This document shows positions 36,916 through 49,600 of a stretch of 64,000 nt of DNA, piece by piece. A program made the position numbers and the translations under genes. Below the pieces are notes generated by a model. That model was not told the origin of the DNA, ran no database searches, and saw only the letters and a program-made list of their open reading frames with translations. The stretch covers positions 2,957,001 through 3,021,000 of the forward strand of contig VICG01000004.1 in NCBI GenBank assembly GCA_008692225.1. Direction: 5' to 3'. This DNA is from Monilinia fructicola (Eukaryota; Ascomycota; Leotiomycetes; Helotiales; Sclerotiniaceae). How positions within the stretch are numbered: position 1 is the first letter of the stretch; each line of letters begins with the position of its first letter.

Positions 36916-38003
36916 ATGTCGGATAACGAAGCTATTTCGCAGGATGAAACCTTCATTACTCTCAAGATTGACCCTAGTAATCAGTCGGCTCAAGGTAGAG
37001 GTGCGCTATTCCCTTCTTTATCGAGGCAACGTTGCTAAGAAAACATAGTCATCATCGCCCTATTTGCAGAGTTTTTGAAGCTATCGACTGATAATAAGAC
37101 ATCCCATAAGCTCGGAGAAATTCTACCAGGGTTACAAATAGAGATTTTCAAGAACATGCTACCACATGCGAGCATTTTTCATTTTGAATTTGATGATTGT
37201 GATACAGGAGATAATGGTTTCGACTGCCACGATCACTCGCGCAATCGTCTGAGAGTATCTGGATATCCCGAATCGGAAACATCGCCATTATCTCTGCTAA
37301 GAACATGCAAGACTTTTGAAATGGAATTGTAGTTTAATGGATTCGACACCATTGAGATTGAACTTCAAACACGTGCTCCGATTTCATGGATCGTTGAGTA
37401 CAGCTATGCTCTTATGCAACCTGCTAGAAATATATTTTTCGCTAAAGTTGATAAATTAGTCGACCTTTTTCTATTCGGAGGATCAGTTGACCTGGGAAAG
37501 CTCACTCATATTGCCTTATGCATGGCGCTTCCAGATCCGGATTCGTAAGAGAAAATGGGTACAGTACAGAGTTTAATCCAAGCCCAGTGCCCACATTTGA
37601 AGAGATTGAGAGCATCTGGTATATTCCAGTTGGCGTCAACCCTGAAAATGGACGTACATCAGGGAAGGATATCAATATTAGATTTCTTGACATCAACGAC
37701 TGTGTGCTAAAACTGGACCTCAGGGATCGTTCAAATGAACGGCTATCTGAAGAAAAAACAAAACCGAAATGTAAGCTTCTTTACAAAAAAAGGGATACTC
37801 TACTTTCTCGTATAGACAGGGCGAGCATCTTGCCAAGAAAGCCACAGGAGATTGCCATTTCCAAGACATACTGGAGTCAAGTGAAGGTGGTTCCTATTGT
37901 AGATTGTGAATACTGGCCTTGCGTTAAACCTCCAATTTACATCCCATGTGTCCATGCATTCTTAGCGTTTGGGGATGTTGAGAATCTGGATAAGGGAACA
38001 TAG
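36916..38003 (+). pseudogene. 2EXR relic C
   Basis: It starts MSDNEAISQDETFITLKIDP; exon 1 is 36916-37000 with a 69-bp intron and exon 2 from 37070. Then come LPGLQIEIFKNMLPHA (2EXR-like), an in-frame TAG at 37330, FNGFDTIEIEL, LVDLFLFGGSVDLGKLTHIAL, an in-frame TAA at 37546, QCPHLKRLRASGIFQ, and a frame change into NIRFLDINDCVLKLDLRDRS...ISKTYWSQVKVVPI. Block order matches the intact copy (LYLVGGSIDLSRVTHLAL, STRCPALEKL). TAG and TAA can arise from CAG and CAA by C-to-T change, as RIP would do. Two stops plus a frameshift make a truly dead gene likely. Confidence 0.7.
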
Positions 38004-39468
38004 GACACCCGAGTAACTCCAGAGAGCTCATGTGTTATTTTTCATCAATATAGCCTACTTCAGAAAATTTGAAAGTATCATAAAATTGGAAAATTGGAAG
38101 TGGGATCTTCGGGAGCTGAATTGCTCTTTTGTTTGGGAGTTTGGGTGTTTGGGTGTTTGGTAAAGCCTGCATCTAGGGAAAGAGATAGCAAGCAAGCGCA
38201 GTGCTAACAAATGAGATTGCACATTTTGAAAATGGAATTGTGCCGTGACTTAATGTATTGTTACAATTGATATATTATGATAATTATTTGGTCAATCAAA
38301 ATGGTGAAACTGTATATCTACGCTAAGATTTTTATCGATTATTCTTATTGAACCTACTGATACCTCATCATCACCTCCTCTCCTCCTACATCTTTTTCCA
38401 TCTCACTCTCGAAACTCATGTATACGAGTTGCTACATGAGGGCCTGAGGGCTTGAGGGCCAGAGGGGCTAGATTTTCATCGGAGCAAAAAGAGGTGAGTA
38501 TGCCATTACGGCCTTCTGTCTACTACCGTGAGGATACTCAAAATCTATGTCTTTCACTGCGGGCTTCTTGCAACTTTGTTCTTTATCTGAAATCAAGAGA
38601 GGAGCCATCATAATTGCACTCCTCAAAATTTTTGAAGGAATCCTTCATCGGAATCGGCTGCAGAAAGATTTGTGACTCCAAAACAACATATAATCTTGGA
38701 TTCTCCCACGAAAAATGCGGATGATTAGATGTCTGAATCTACAATATAACATACTTTCAACATCTTATCAATAATTGAAAACAGAAATAGAAACAGTATA
38801 ATCAAAAGCATACAGGATCGATCAAAATGCTAATCAGTTCGATCAAGCTGACTTTCTTGATAAATGTACTTTAAAGCCATTGAAGTGGGAAAGATGTTTA
38901 TCGATGCGAAACATATGCTTCAAGGGACAGATAACAGATATAGTGTATTGATAGAATATTGAGAGGAAGACATGGAAGAAGAAGTCATAATTCCTAATCG
39001 GAATAATGTCAAAGTTTTATCTGCTGTACAAGCTTGGTCTTTCAATAAGAATGTTTCAAGCGTGGGTATCGGAATAGACGCAATAGTTCTACTGATATGA
39101 GAGAAAATCTAACTTACTTACCTAAACCAGAGAGACTTGAGCCAAATTATCATAAGGAAATAGATAAGAGCAATGAAATTCTCAAAATCGATGAAGTCTA
39201 GCAAGTACAGGTATTGAAGGGTAGACATATCTTGGTTTACGACAATAATGTTATGGACAACTTAAGCGGGGTTAAGCCCCTTGCCTATTTGTCGAGCCAA
39301 TTGTCTACAGAATCGGTAAAAAGTGGCGAATAAAGCTGCTCATAGGCTCTCGGAAGCACTGCTAGTAGACACGAAATACAAAGATTTTGAGCAGATAAAA
39401 TCCATAGTCATTCAACCTAGTGACCATAGTCCGGTAAATTTATACCAAAATAAAATGTGGAAAGACCC
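38004..39468. other. gene-poor region
   Basis: About 1.5 kb without a supported gene; no notable repeats beyond short runs such as TTTGGGTG near 38140. Confidence 0.35.
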
Positions 39469-42400
39469 TTACAACACAGAAAAAACTGAAGCCCCAGCAA
39501 CCCTTGCTGCAATACTCAAGTGAATAGGTTTGATACCAGCTTTGCCAGATTCTTGGGTGGATTCAGTCTCATATTCCGCCATAGCTATGGCAGTATCGAA
39601 GTAATTGTCAATTTCCACTCCATTCCATCTCTTACCCATTCTATACTCTCCCTCTATAAATTCCACCCATTGACTGTATGCACCTTCCACAAGTACAGCT
39701 CGTTGGTGATATCCATCATTTATTGACTCATCAATACCATGATCTCTTAACGCTTTGTGCCAAATCTTAATGGTGTCTTCCTTACTCCAGAAGTCGCTTC
39801 CCAGACAGATATTCATATCTTTGACAACTTGTTCATCCAAGTCATCCTTGTTGTCGGTAATCAACACAACAATTCCATGAAATAGTTCTATCTCTCTCAA
39901 GAGCGCTCCTGACGCACTATAATCTCCGTCTGGTGGGGTCTTCCGGCGAGGAAACTTATTCTCGGCATCCGGAATTGCAACTATGCAGTTCCATTTCTTG
40001 GCTCTCTGAAAATGAGTAGCAAGCTCGCGCCCAGCATCCCATGTGCTTAAGCCAAAGTCGGATTTGTTGATTGTATATAGTGATCTGTTGAAATAAGAGG
40101 AGAGAGCTTTGACTGTGAGACATTTTCCCGTGCCTTTTGGTCCATGGAGGAGAATTGCCAGACCTAAAATTTCCTATATCAGTTGGTAGGTTCATTAGTT
40201 TCAAATGCGTCTTGGGCTTACCGGACTTGCTGTGATCTTCGGAAGTCAATAGCTTGGTGCTTGGATGGGCTCTCACTAAAGCTTTCAATAAGTACTCGTG
40301 TCCTTCTGGCAGGATAAGATCCGTGAAATCGGCCTGTTTCCTCACATCCCTTCCCTTTGGATCTTTTATGTCATCTACGCTCAGAAGATTCCATGTCTTC
40401 TTTTCCAGCATGAAAGCTTCGACAATGGGTAGTAGTAGCATGAGATAGTCATCATCAAGCTCATCTCTGGAATCATATGACTGTAAGAGATGTGAATCAT
40501 CTTTGTACCTGGTCGCACGATCATTGTCCACAACATGATCCGTAACTATGTCGGAGCATCGACAGTCTCTTGAAAAGCGTTCATTGACGTATTCACTGTT
40601 CGATAATCCGTAGTGCACACAATTCTCTGCAGTTTCCCGAGAATCGTACTCAATTGCATCAATGAGACCAATAGCTTTGTTTTCGAAGTTGAACTCATTA
40701 TCTATGATGACATCGCTTTCGACCTATCGAATGTTAGCCCTGATTTTGTCTCGTTTGAATAATAAATACAGACAAATTCGCGTTCTTTATTTGAATCCAA
40801 GAAAGACCTTGTGTTGTAGATTGGTACTCCAGGTACTCTTCTTGGATATCTCAAATCATCGTCATCTGGTGAGCTCAATGCCTCGCCTCCGACTTTGCCG
40901 CAGTAATATTTATGATCACCTTGCTTTAGAGATCTCAACCTTTTTCCTCTAGAGATTAAGTGCGATACTTTGTTTCTTCGGTCGTCAATTGAGAGCATCT
41001 TAAGAGGACAAACAGTCACCTTTTCTATCATGAGCTTCCCATCCAGTGCGACCAGTAATTCTGTCACAGGTTTCTTCCCAGCATATTCGTAAATTCGTAA
41101 GGTTTCATGTATTGGTCCCACAGTCTTCCAATCATATCCTATATAGAAACAGTTGATGTTGAAAGGTGAAACAATTTTCTTCTTCTCAAATAGATTCGGC
41201 TTCGATAAACGTGGACGACCTCCCGTTGTATGAAAGACTCGATATGCACGGAGCAATGGCGACGTGATAATTATATCTCCAGGACTAAACAAGTGCCAGA
41301 GATCATTAAAGGCAATCTCTTTAAGGCTGCCGTCCTTGATCTGCCGTCGAAGCTCGAAAACATGTTTGAGATCGCAATCTATGAACTGGACAAGACATTT
41401 GAGGTGAGCCACTCTCGTATCAAGACATTCGAGGGGAACTCTGTGAGGTGGAAAGACAATGTCGCACACCTGGCAAGACACTGGTGGAGGTCTCGTTAGG
41501 GCTTCACGATTACCCAGTGGCACTTTATCCACATGGTGGGACTCGTTGTCACCCTCTTCTACCGGATTCTCATCTCTGAACCTCATCATCTCCTCCAGCT
41601 TTTGCAACCTCTTCCTGATTGCTTCTTCATACTCCACAAGCACCTTCCAAGGTCCTATCAAGACATTCCGCTCCTGACCTATCTCAAGCCCTACTCCTGC
41701 TCCCAATATTATTCTTAATTCATCTCTCAAAGCTTCTGAGTTGATTGCCACTCTAACCGCTCTTCCTTCCTCCACCGCAACGTCCAAAACATGTTTTCCC
41801 CTTTGCTCCATATATTTCACCCCTCTCCATTCTTTCATATCTATTCTGTTGATATCAAGCTTGAGCTCCGCGGCATTAGCTCGGCGAACTTCGACAATCC
41901 CAGGGGAAGAGGCTCGCTCGAAATTAACCCGTGATTGAGATGGGAAGTCGCGGTCGCGTTGCGCAGATTTTTGTCTAGTGCGCAAGGCGCGGGTTTGCAG
42001 CCCAGAGGAAATCTTGCTCATATTCAGGGACCCAGCGTTTGATCAAGACGTAATCAGGGTCCTGGTGATTTCGTTAATATCAAAGATTGTTCTTGTATAC
42101 CAGCGTATCAAAACTCACGTGCTCGTCGATAACATAATCTATCTTGTGGTCTTTCAAAACTTCAATGGACAAATGTCGAAGGTGCATTCGAGTCCAAGTT
42201 GGGCGATCTTCGGAAGATGATTTTGCGAAATCGCCTTGAGTGACTTTCGAATCTCTGAAAAAATCATTAGCAATCTGGTAAGCAGAGTTCAGGTGTGCGC
42301 CTCGTTTACTTGCATTTCGCCAGTTTTCTCTTTCAAGCCATCCACTTCTTCTTGCCCTTCCACCAGGTGTTCCTCCTTCCCCATTATATTTTTCACCAGT

Positions 42401-42571
42401 CGTAGGTTTTGCGTTTGTATCTTCACTTACACTTCTTTCCAACTCTTCCTTAATATCTTCCAAAGGCTGGATGACATGTTCAAACTCATCCGAATCCATG
42501 ATTTCGATCTTGTCTTCATTCACAGTCCAAGAATTCGATTGCAAAACTGTCTTTAACAGATTTAGATGCAA
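39469..42571 (-). CDS. AAA-type ATPase with DUF7025-like N-terminal part; degenerate nucleotide site (one frame break)
   Basis: Exons 42571-42119, 42061-40774, 40723-40222 and 40163-39469; introns of 57, 50 and 58 bp. Total length fits 978 aa after removing one base around 42005-42025, where DPDYVLIKRWVPEYEQDF gives way to LRTRQKSAQRDRDFP. The middle (CLVQFIDCDLKHVF, FSPGDIIITS, GRPRLSKPN) resembles the DUF7025 region that precedes the AAA domain in many fungal proteins. The AAA domain is recognisable but altered: Walker A is GPKGTGKC (Cys where Ser/Thr belongs), Walker B reads CIVAIPDAEN (no catalytic Glu), and the usual arginine-finger stretch (SRI) is replaced by KDMNI. WNGVEIDNYFDTAIAMAEYE matches the small lobe. 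Nucleotide hydrolysis is therefore doubtful. The start could instead be the Met at 42499 (MDSDEFEHVIQPL). Confidence 0.72.
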
Positions 42572-43263
42572 AGAGGATTGATTCCATCTTTAACAACTCC
42601 AGATTCTAGGCACCAGCCCCAATAAGATCTGTCTCGAAACTCCGCGTCTCTCAGCTCCAACTCTGTGCACCCAATCTAGAGTCGTGATTTGCAGGCATGT
42701 TTTAGGGCTGCAGAAAATATTCTTGGCGTGGGGCTGACATTTCACCGATTAGCCTGGCTGTAGGCAGCCTACCAATTGTAAGCCTATCATTTGGCAAACA
42801 CAATTTCTAAGTGTCGAATTATTATACGAGAGGAAAAATATCTGGATGTTTAGATTTTGTTACTAGAATAGTGGTTGAAAGCACGGAAAGCTTATATCTG
42901 AGGTAATGCTGGTCACAGTCATCGATTGGTAGGCTTTTTATCAAAGGGATACTGGTATCCAATACCATAGTAAGTGTAAGACTCATTCGATGCTCTATAA
43001 GACCATTTATGCAATTTCTCTGCGTATCAATCTTTCTCAATTCTCATCCCTGATCAACTTGGGCCAATCGTTCTGGCACTAAAATTCCTCGCTAAAGGAT
43101 TAAAAGTAGCACCCCCTTAAATCAATCATTCTAAGCACAACGGAATCTAACATTACGCTGCGTTGAACATTTGCGCCATTCCTTTGTATTTGTCTGAAGG
43201 TGTTCCATCCCCGTGGTATTCAACCAACACATATGATGCAGGAACCCAAAATCTAGGTTGATC
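42572..43263. other. intergenic region
   Basis: About 690 bp between the AAA-type gene start and 2EXR relic D; no gene seen. Confidence 0.35.
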
Positions 43264-43951
43264 TCAACCGTCCAACCAACTCAGGAGAGTAGGTACTAAT
43301 TTAACTTTACTACAGTACTCCACAACAGGTTTGTCATCTTGCTTCTGCTGGATTTTCAGACATATCCTTAGTTCCTCGATTTGTTTATCTGAATTCTCAA
43401 TCCATATGGCCGCGATACCATGAACATCGCCAAACAGTGGAGGATCTCGATACAGTGCGGGGTCCTGTCCAAGTTTCAAAGACATAAGTTCGTTCTCTAT
43501 TGGAAGGATTCGCCTATCTGTTATTACTTTTCTTCGTGCTCGCTACAACAAGCCTTGAGTCAAGCCATACCCAATGATTAAGTTGGCCTTCTCAGGTGCC
43601 TGTAAGCTTTTCTCAATTCTCTCGAAAATTTTCCCAAAGTACTCGGTGATATCTTGTTGGGCTGCTGATAAAACGCTGTTGAACCCAACGATGGCTATAT
43701 ACAAAAGGCTGAATAGACCACCTATTGAACCACTGATTGCAAAAACCAACTCATGATTCTGCGCAGACCATAAGGATATCGATCTCAATACGGTTGTATG
43801 AGTAATTACTACTTTGGTTCACACGATTGAAAGTATATGAATCGAAACTCTCAATATTTGTCTCTGTTTGAGAAGATTGATCTCCACCTAGAAGCATCAG
43901 CTCAAACTTCTCGATTGCGGCATGATAGACCGCATACTTGGGAGCTCTCAC
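43264..43951 (-). pseudogene. 2EXR relic D
   Basis: Frame 1: VRAPKYAVYHAAIEKFEL...NRIEIDILMVCAES. It then shifts to FAISGSIGGLFSLLYIAIVGF, DITEYFGKIFERIEKSL, a TAG stop at 43543-43545, and on in the same frame to GIAAIWIENSDKQIEELRICL and VKLVPTLLSWLDG. The run IDxLM...FxxSGSI...LxxIA...E matches the intact copy. One frame change plus one in-frame stop suggest a dead gene. The N-terminal LPxEL motif may lie further up (minus-strand reading near 44100, RTLPVEL). Confidence 0.55.
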
Positions 43952-44952
43952 AAACTTAGAAAATGAGAATAAACGAAGAAATCCGAAAACAGCAAAGATA
44001 ACATGGGGTTATGTTGGCACAGGATCTATAACATCGAGACTGAATTCTAGAATATGCAAAGGTGGCAAGTTATGCTCAAGAAATTATCCAACTGAGTTCC
44101 ACGGGAAGTGTTCGGCACTCGGGGAGCAGTAGTTGTACTTGACCAGCATCGTATTGATTGATGGTTGAATTAGGTCGCTGGCCGTAAAAGTGATGATGTT
44201 TTGAGTCACAGAAGTATATAGACTGCCCATGAAGCCAAAGCCTAGAACGGTCAATTCGCTCATCATTTCGCGCGCATGAAATACATACTGACCGTAAATC
44301 TAATTTATAAAGTTGCATCACAAGATCTAGTTTGTCTAATTTAAGTGAGCTAGTTTCACTACATCAATATTGAGCCGTAATTCAATTTACTATACAATCT
44401 CAGCATATACCTATATAGAGTTTTGATCTTGAGTCGCATCATTCAACCGTAGCTCCCAAGTTGTTAGTCGAAACGACACCCTCGCCCCTTTCCCAACTAG
44501 CCTTAGCGAACTAGTACAGCAACACCGGACTCTAACCGAACCCGAACTCTGCTCATTATCATATTTTCATATTTTCATATTGAGTACATCACAATACATA
44601 TAATCAATGGAAAACATGGAGCAAGTTACGGTTCAACCGTACTTCTTAATTTTTCAGAGGGACCACTAGCTTCATTATCAGTACGGCAGAAAAAGAGAGC
44701 TAGTTGAGCACCTCCTCTTGATAAATCTATAAAGGTTCTACATTCTGCACACATATTCGATACATTCTACTCCCATAGAAACACATACAAATACACATCT
44801 AAGAGCAACTCCACATCCAAATCCACATACAAATCAACATCCACATTTGCATCCACCAAAATCAATCAAATAACAACTCAACTCGGTATCCATTGTACCT
44901 TCCAGTCATCCTTCGAAACTTCTCCATATTCAGTTTTTCGAAACGTGCAAGT
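43952..44952. other. intergenic between opposed 2EXR copies
   Basis: It contains the presumed decayed 5' part of relic D (minus) and the upstream region of copy E (plus). A low-complexity ACATCC/ACAAAT leader lies at 44765-44860. Confidence 0.35.
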
Positions 44953-46056
44953 ATGGATTGTAATTCAATGCTATCTTCACCCGCACAAGCCTGCGCACGG
45001 GACGCTATCCAGAAAGCGAGGGGCAACTTCACCCTATTCCAACGACTCCCTGCCGAGCTCCAGATCATGATCATCAAGATGGCATTTCCTTCGCGACGCA
45101 TCATCCCTTTGGCATTCTACACCACGCTCATTTCCGGGCCAAGAGACATCACCCTACATTTCAAGATCTCGCCCGACCTATGCCTCACCCCACTGATGAA
45201 AGCCTCCCCGCTCTTCCACCAAGAAGTTCTCCGGGAGCACCAAAAGATCGAGCTTCCAACCCTCAGCAGGGGCTCGAAAACCCAGATCTTCACGCCCCTG
45301 CCCCAAAGCAAGCGTCCCTGGAATCTCTTTCCCCAACAGGGTCGACGCAACAATCTTGGCGCGAAGAATGCCGCATCTCGCTCCCTGACGCACGTCTATC
45401 TACAGCCGCAGATCGACACCCTGATGATCGACTACAAGGAGCTCTTCAAGCTATATCTCGTCGGTGGATCCATCGATCTATCGCGCGTCACGCACCTGGC
45501 GCTGCTCAACGCCGCCCACCGCCAATTCTCCTACAACCTATGGCTCAAGTTCGACGAGGTCGACGTGGGACACTTGATGTACGCCATGCTCAGCACGCGA
45601 TGTCCCGCCCTCGAGAAACTCTCCTTGGTTGTCGGTCTCGCGCAGGACCTCGGGAAGATGCGCGTCAGGCCCGAAGACCGAATCGTCGATATCACAGAGG
45701 ATTTCTGGTTTCTCGACTGGGAGGGACCGAATGGTGCGCCGAAGGATGTGCGCACGCAAAAGATCTCGGAGATGGTGAGAAGTCTTCGTTTGGATTTTGA
45801 GCGCTTCCCCCTGCATCCCAATCCCAAGTATGCAGTTTCCGCTGATGCCGCGCGCTTTTGGGAACATCGGGCGCCGGTTCCGGGATTGATTGCTCGTCTG
45901 GATGGGGATGAGACGTGGTTTGAGGATGGGAAGAAGTGTGCTGAGCCGAGGCTGTTTTTCAGAGATATCGATGGTTATTTGCCGGCTCATCGGGATGGAA
46001 CCGTTCTCGACAAGTATAAGGGTTTGTCTCAGATATTTGATGGGGCTCCTTGGTAG
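44953..46056 (+). CDS. 2EXR-domain protein, copy E (intact)
   Basis: Intronless, 367 aa from ATG at 44953 (MDCNSMLSSPAQACARD); an upstream in-frame start is only an accident of the reading frame. The 2EXR start is FTLFQRLPAELQIMIIKMAFP, followed by ITLHFKISPDLCLTPLM, LREHQKIELP, YLQPQIDTLMIDY, GGSIDLSRVTHLALLNA, LSTRCPALEKLSLVVGL and RFWEHRAPVPGLIARLDG. The 2EXR domain is common and multi-copy in fungi of this kind, related to F-box proteins in outline but without known function. GC content is clearly higher than in the decayed relatives at 25.5, 28.6, 37 and 43.5 kb. It can serve as the reference for reading those relics. Confidence 0.75.
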   Translation: MDCNSMLSSPAQACARDAIQKARGNFTLFQRLPAELQIMIIKMAFPSRRIIPLAFYTTLISGPRDITLHFKISPDLCLTPLMKASPLFHQEVLREHQKIELPTLSRGSKTQIFTPLPQSKRPWNLFPQQGRRNNLGAKNAASRSLTHVYLQPQIDTLMIDYKELFKLYLVGGSIDLSRVTHLALLNAAHRQFSYNLWLKFDEVDVGHLMYAMLSTRCPALEKLSLVVGLAQDLGKMRVRPEDRIVDITEDFWFLDWEGPNGAPKDVRTQKISEMVRSLRLDFERFPLHPNPKYAVSADAARFWEHRAPVPGLIARLDGDETWFEDGKKCAEPRLFFRDIDGYLPAHRDGTVLDKYKGLSQIFDGAPW

Positions 46057-46678
46057 AGGAATGGAGGCAGAATATGAATGCGCAGGAGGGGTGATAGTTC
46101 TCAAAGAGTATGAGTAGGAAGTGATGGAGTCACTTAAGGCATATGGATCATGGTCATAGAGGATATTGATGGGGAATAATCAGTTTTCATAGCAACTACA
46201 GAATGAATTTTTCATCTCAGAAGGAAAAATCATAGATCAGTGCTGGCAAAAACTTCTAAATAGCATTTAACTTTCTGAATGATACAATAAACAATTCACA
46301 CCGTGCAAGCTCCCTCCTAACCACTCTAACTTTCTCCTGACCCCACACTTTGAGACCAGATAGAGTGACCATTGACTCACGATGCTCAAGCCTTGTGGGC
46401 ATCAGTGAACATGATTTAGTTTAGCAGGTAACATTCCATGTAGCATTAAAACATTGAGTATTAACCTTCTACCCCAGACCAATAACAATAATGGACGAAA
46501 AGAACATATTCATAGATCGTAGAAAGAGTCCATCAAAAACCAAAACATAATAGACTATAGGTAGGCAAAAAGAAAACGCCCGGTGTCCCACAGAAAGGAC
46601 ATGACAATGCCACCAACTCCAAGCACGCTATATAGACCCATCCTCCAACCCCATTTCCAACACACAAATAACTCCCCC
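46057..46678. other. convergent intergenic region, 2EXR copy E / bub1
   Basis: About 620 bp of AT-rich 3' flanks; nothing else seen. Confidence 0.4.
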
Positions 46679-49600
46679 CTACTTTCTCCTCCTTTCCCTC
46701 ACCCCCTCCTCCAACTTCCTAATCCCCTTGAGTAATCCTGACCCTTTCTCACAATTGCCCTCCAGCCACTCCTCCATCTCCTCCCTCATAACCCTCATGC
46801 CCCTGATAACAGGCATTCTACCTCCTTCTTCCCCATCCACATATCCCTGTGGGTTAAGCAAGAGATCAAAAACACCACCCCAAATCTCCGTTTGCCAATA
46901 TCTCTTAAGTCCTTCTTTAATTTTCCATTTCCTCAAACCTGCACCACCACCACCCAGTCCACCAATAGCGTCAGTACTGCCGCCACCTGGTCTTTCGGCA
47001 ATGGTATCTATATATTTTCCGAAAAGCATGGAATGAATGATGCCAGCTAATCCATGATAATCGATTTGATAAGTCCATGGCCGTAATTCTCTCATCTCTG
47101 CACAGTCCTGGGGTCCAGTCTTCCAATCTGCAATAAATTGAACATCAGGCTTGAAACATTTCATATCAATACCCCTTCCAAAATCAATTAGAGAGATTCC
47201 CTTCTTATTCCAGCATCCACTCCCATCCCGTCTATATTTTGGTGACCAAACATCGGCCTCTGAGAGAGCGTCGAAACGTACGAGACAGTTATCTGCTTTT
47301 AGATCACCGTGGAGAATTCCCTTGGAATGAAGGGCTTCAATTGTACGGAAAAGTTCAATGGTAAAGAACATGACAAGAAGCTCATCCATGACACCACCGG
47401 GGGACTTGGCGTCTGCTCGGGAGATATTGATGATGTCAAGAAGAGTACCTTGGTCTCGATATTCTTCTATTAAATAGCATTCGTCTCTGTAAAGATGCAT
47501 TTCATACACGTCGATGATACTTTCTGCTGGTCGAGAAACTCCCAATCTCCGTTTAGCTTGACGCATGATGTAGAATTCCCAAGCACTTGGCGGATCCTCC
47601 ATCTTGAGCGCTTCTAATGATTTGCGGTTAAAATGATCAAAGGCTCCCTTGCCCATGACCGCTGGAGCTTCATTCTCATCTTGCTCGCCGTCGTCTGTTG
47701 AACTTTCCAGTAAAAATACAGGCGCAAATGCACCAGCACCAAGTTCGCGTTTAAGTGTGTAATGTCGGTCTGTGCCAGGAAATTCCAAAACCGGGGGCGC
47801 TGAGACGCTGTTCCTATCTCCCTTTCCTGCTCTCGAAACGGCCCTGGAATACTTCTTTAGATCCGCAGACTGACCCCTTGCTTCATCATGTTGAAAGAAG
47901 CCTTGATAGGAGCTGAGAGGGGGCTGCAATTTTTCGAAGATTAATTGACGAATACCTTCATCTACTGGGTTACATTGTGAGTCATGAATAATAGGACCTT
48001 TGGGCGTAATTTCTTTGGCAAATAATGCTGAGTTCGATAAAGGCTTTTTCTTGCCTAGTTGTGGTTGAGGGATTCTATCAGTAGGTTTTGATTCGTTGAT
48101 GATTTCTCTCAGTGTACTACTGTCCTCGTCATCCTGAAAGACCTGTATTTTCGACCCACTACCTCTGCTCGGACTAGTAGTCGAGTTGAAGTAATTTTTC
48201 TGACCCCGCATTGTTGGCAACCCAAGAGAAGATTCAGTTCTCTCAACGATTGGCGTCATAAAAGGCAGTCGATTTTGGGAAACTTGAGCAGGATCTCGAT
48301 ATGGATGGGTTGGTGGATCATAGTCTTCTGGGGGTATCGGAACAAAACTCGTTGTTGCCTTCGATGGTACATCTTCAGATACCGGAGTTACAAGCTCATC
48401 GTCTTCTTCAAAATCACCAGGAATTGCTACCTTGATAGCTTCAAACTCTTCATCTTCCGCATCAGTGAATGTAGAAGCTCCGGTTTCATCTTCATCTTCA
48501 TCCGCATCCGAGACATGTTTCTGAGCGGTAAACTCGGTCCATTCACTTTCACTCTTCACGTCAGTAGTTTCATCATCATCACCCACATCACTTGTGCCAC
48601 CAAGTCTCCCTGTCATGGTACTTTCTCCCCCACTCGTGTAATCACCGTCAGTCGTATCGCCATCATCCTCGTCACTTTCCTCTTCCTCATCCTCCTCCTC
48701 TTCTTCATCGGCTGCTTTGAGGGGTTGATTAAATATGTCATAAATTTCATCAGTTGCTGCTTTAGTATGAAGCGTCATTGTTTGCTCCTTTGATGACTTC
48801 CTCTTGGTCATCTTCTTCCCCGTCGGCGAAGAAAGCTTTGCACTGACTACAGAGAGGTTAGTTTTCGACATTACTCATGTTCCCTACAACTACTTACTGA
48901 TTTGTGTCTTATTGACTTCCTTAATTTTCATCCGCCTGTGCTTGGTTTCCCTATTATGTTCCATCTTTGCTCCATTCTCATCCAGATATACTGGATCCCG
49001 AGCAATAACCAATTTCTCCGGGCCATTCTTATCCCGAGCTGTAGTATCTCGAGCAATAACAAGTTTCTCGGGAATCTGATGTGTGATCGTTTCAATACTA
49101 ATCTTGCATTCTTGTATTGAACTATTCGATACCGGTTTATCCTGTGGTATATTTAATTCTGGTTCCCAAAGTTTATCCAACCACCCACGATGAGCAGCAC
49201 GTAATTCCTCAAAGCTTAATTCCGTTCCAATCTTATCCGGCGTGGGATATACAGCTTCAAGGTCAACAAATATTCGTTCACTTCTTCCATTTTTAGGATT
49301 AATAGTCACTTGTTGCAATTCTGGATTTGTAATTTGAGGTAATGGTATAGACTGAAGTACATGACACCAAATTTGCCAAAAATTAGTCCTATGATCATCA
49401 ACACATGCAAAGCAAGGGACAAGGCGGAAGGAAAAACATACCTCGTCCTTGAAAATTGGTATCTTGGTACTGCTCTTCTTTCCACCGGCTTTCAATGTCT
49501 CTCCGACCCATGGTCTGGGTTCAATTCTATTCTCCTTCTTCCTATCTGCCAATGATCCTATACTCTCCCAACCGGAACCTGGAGAGGCAGAAACTGCCGG

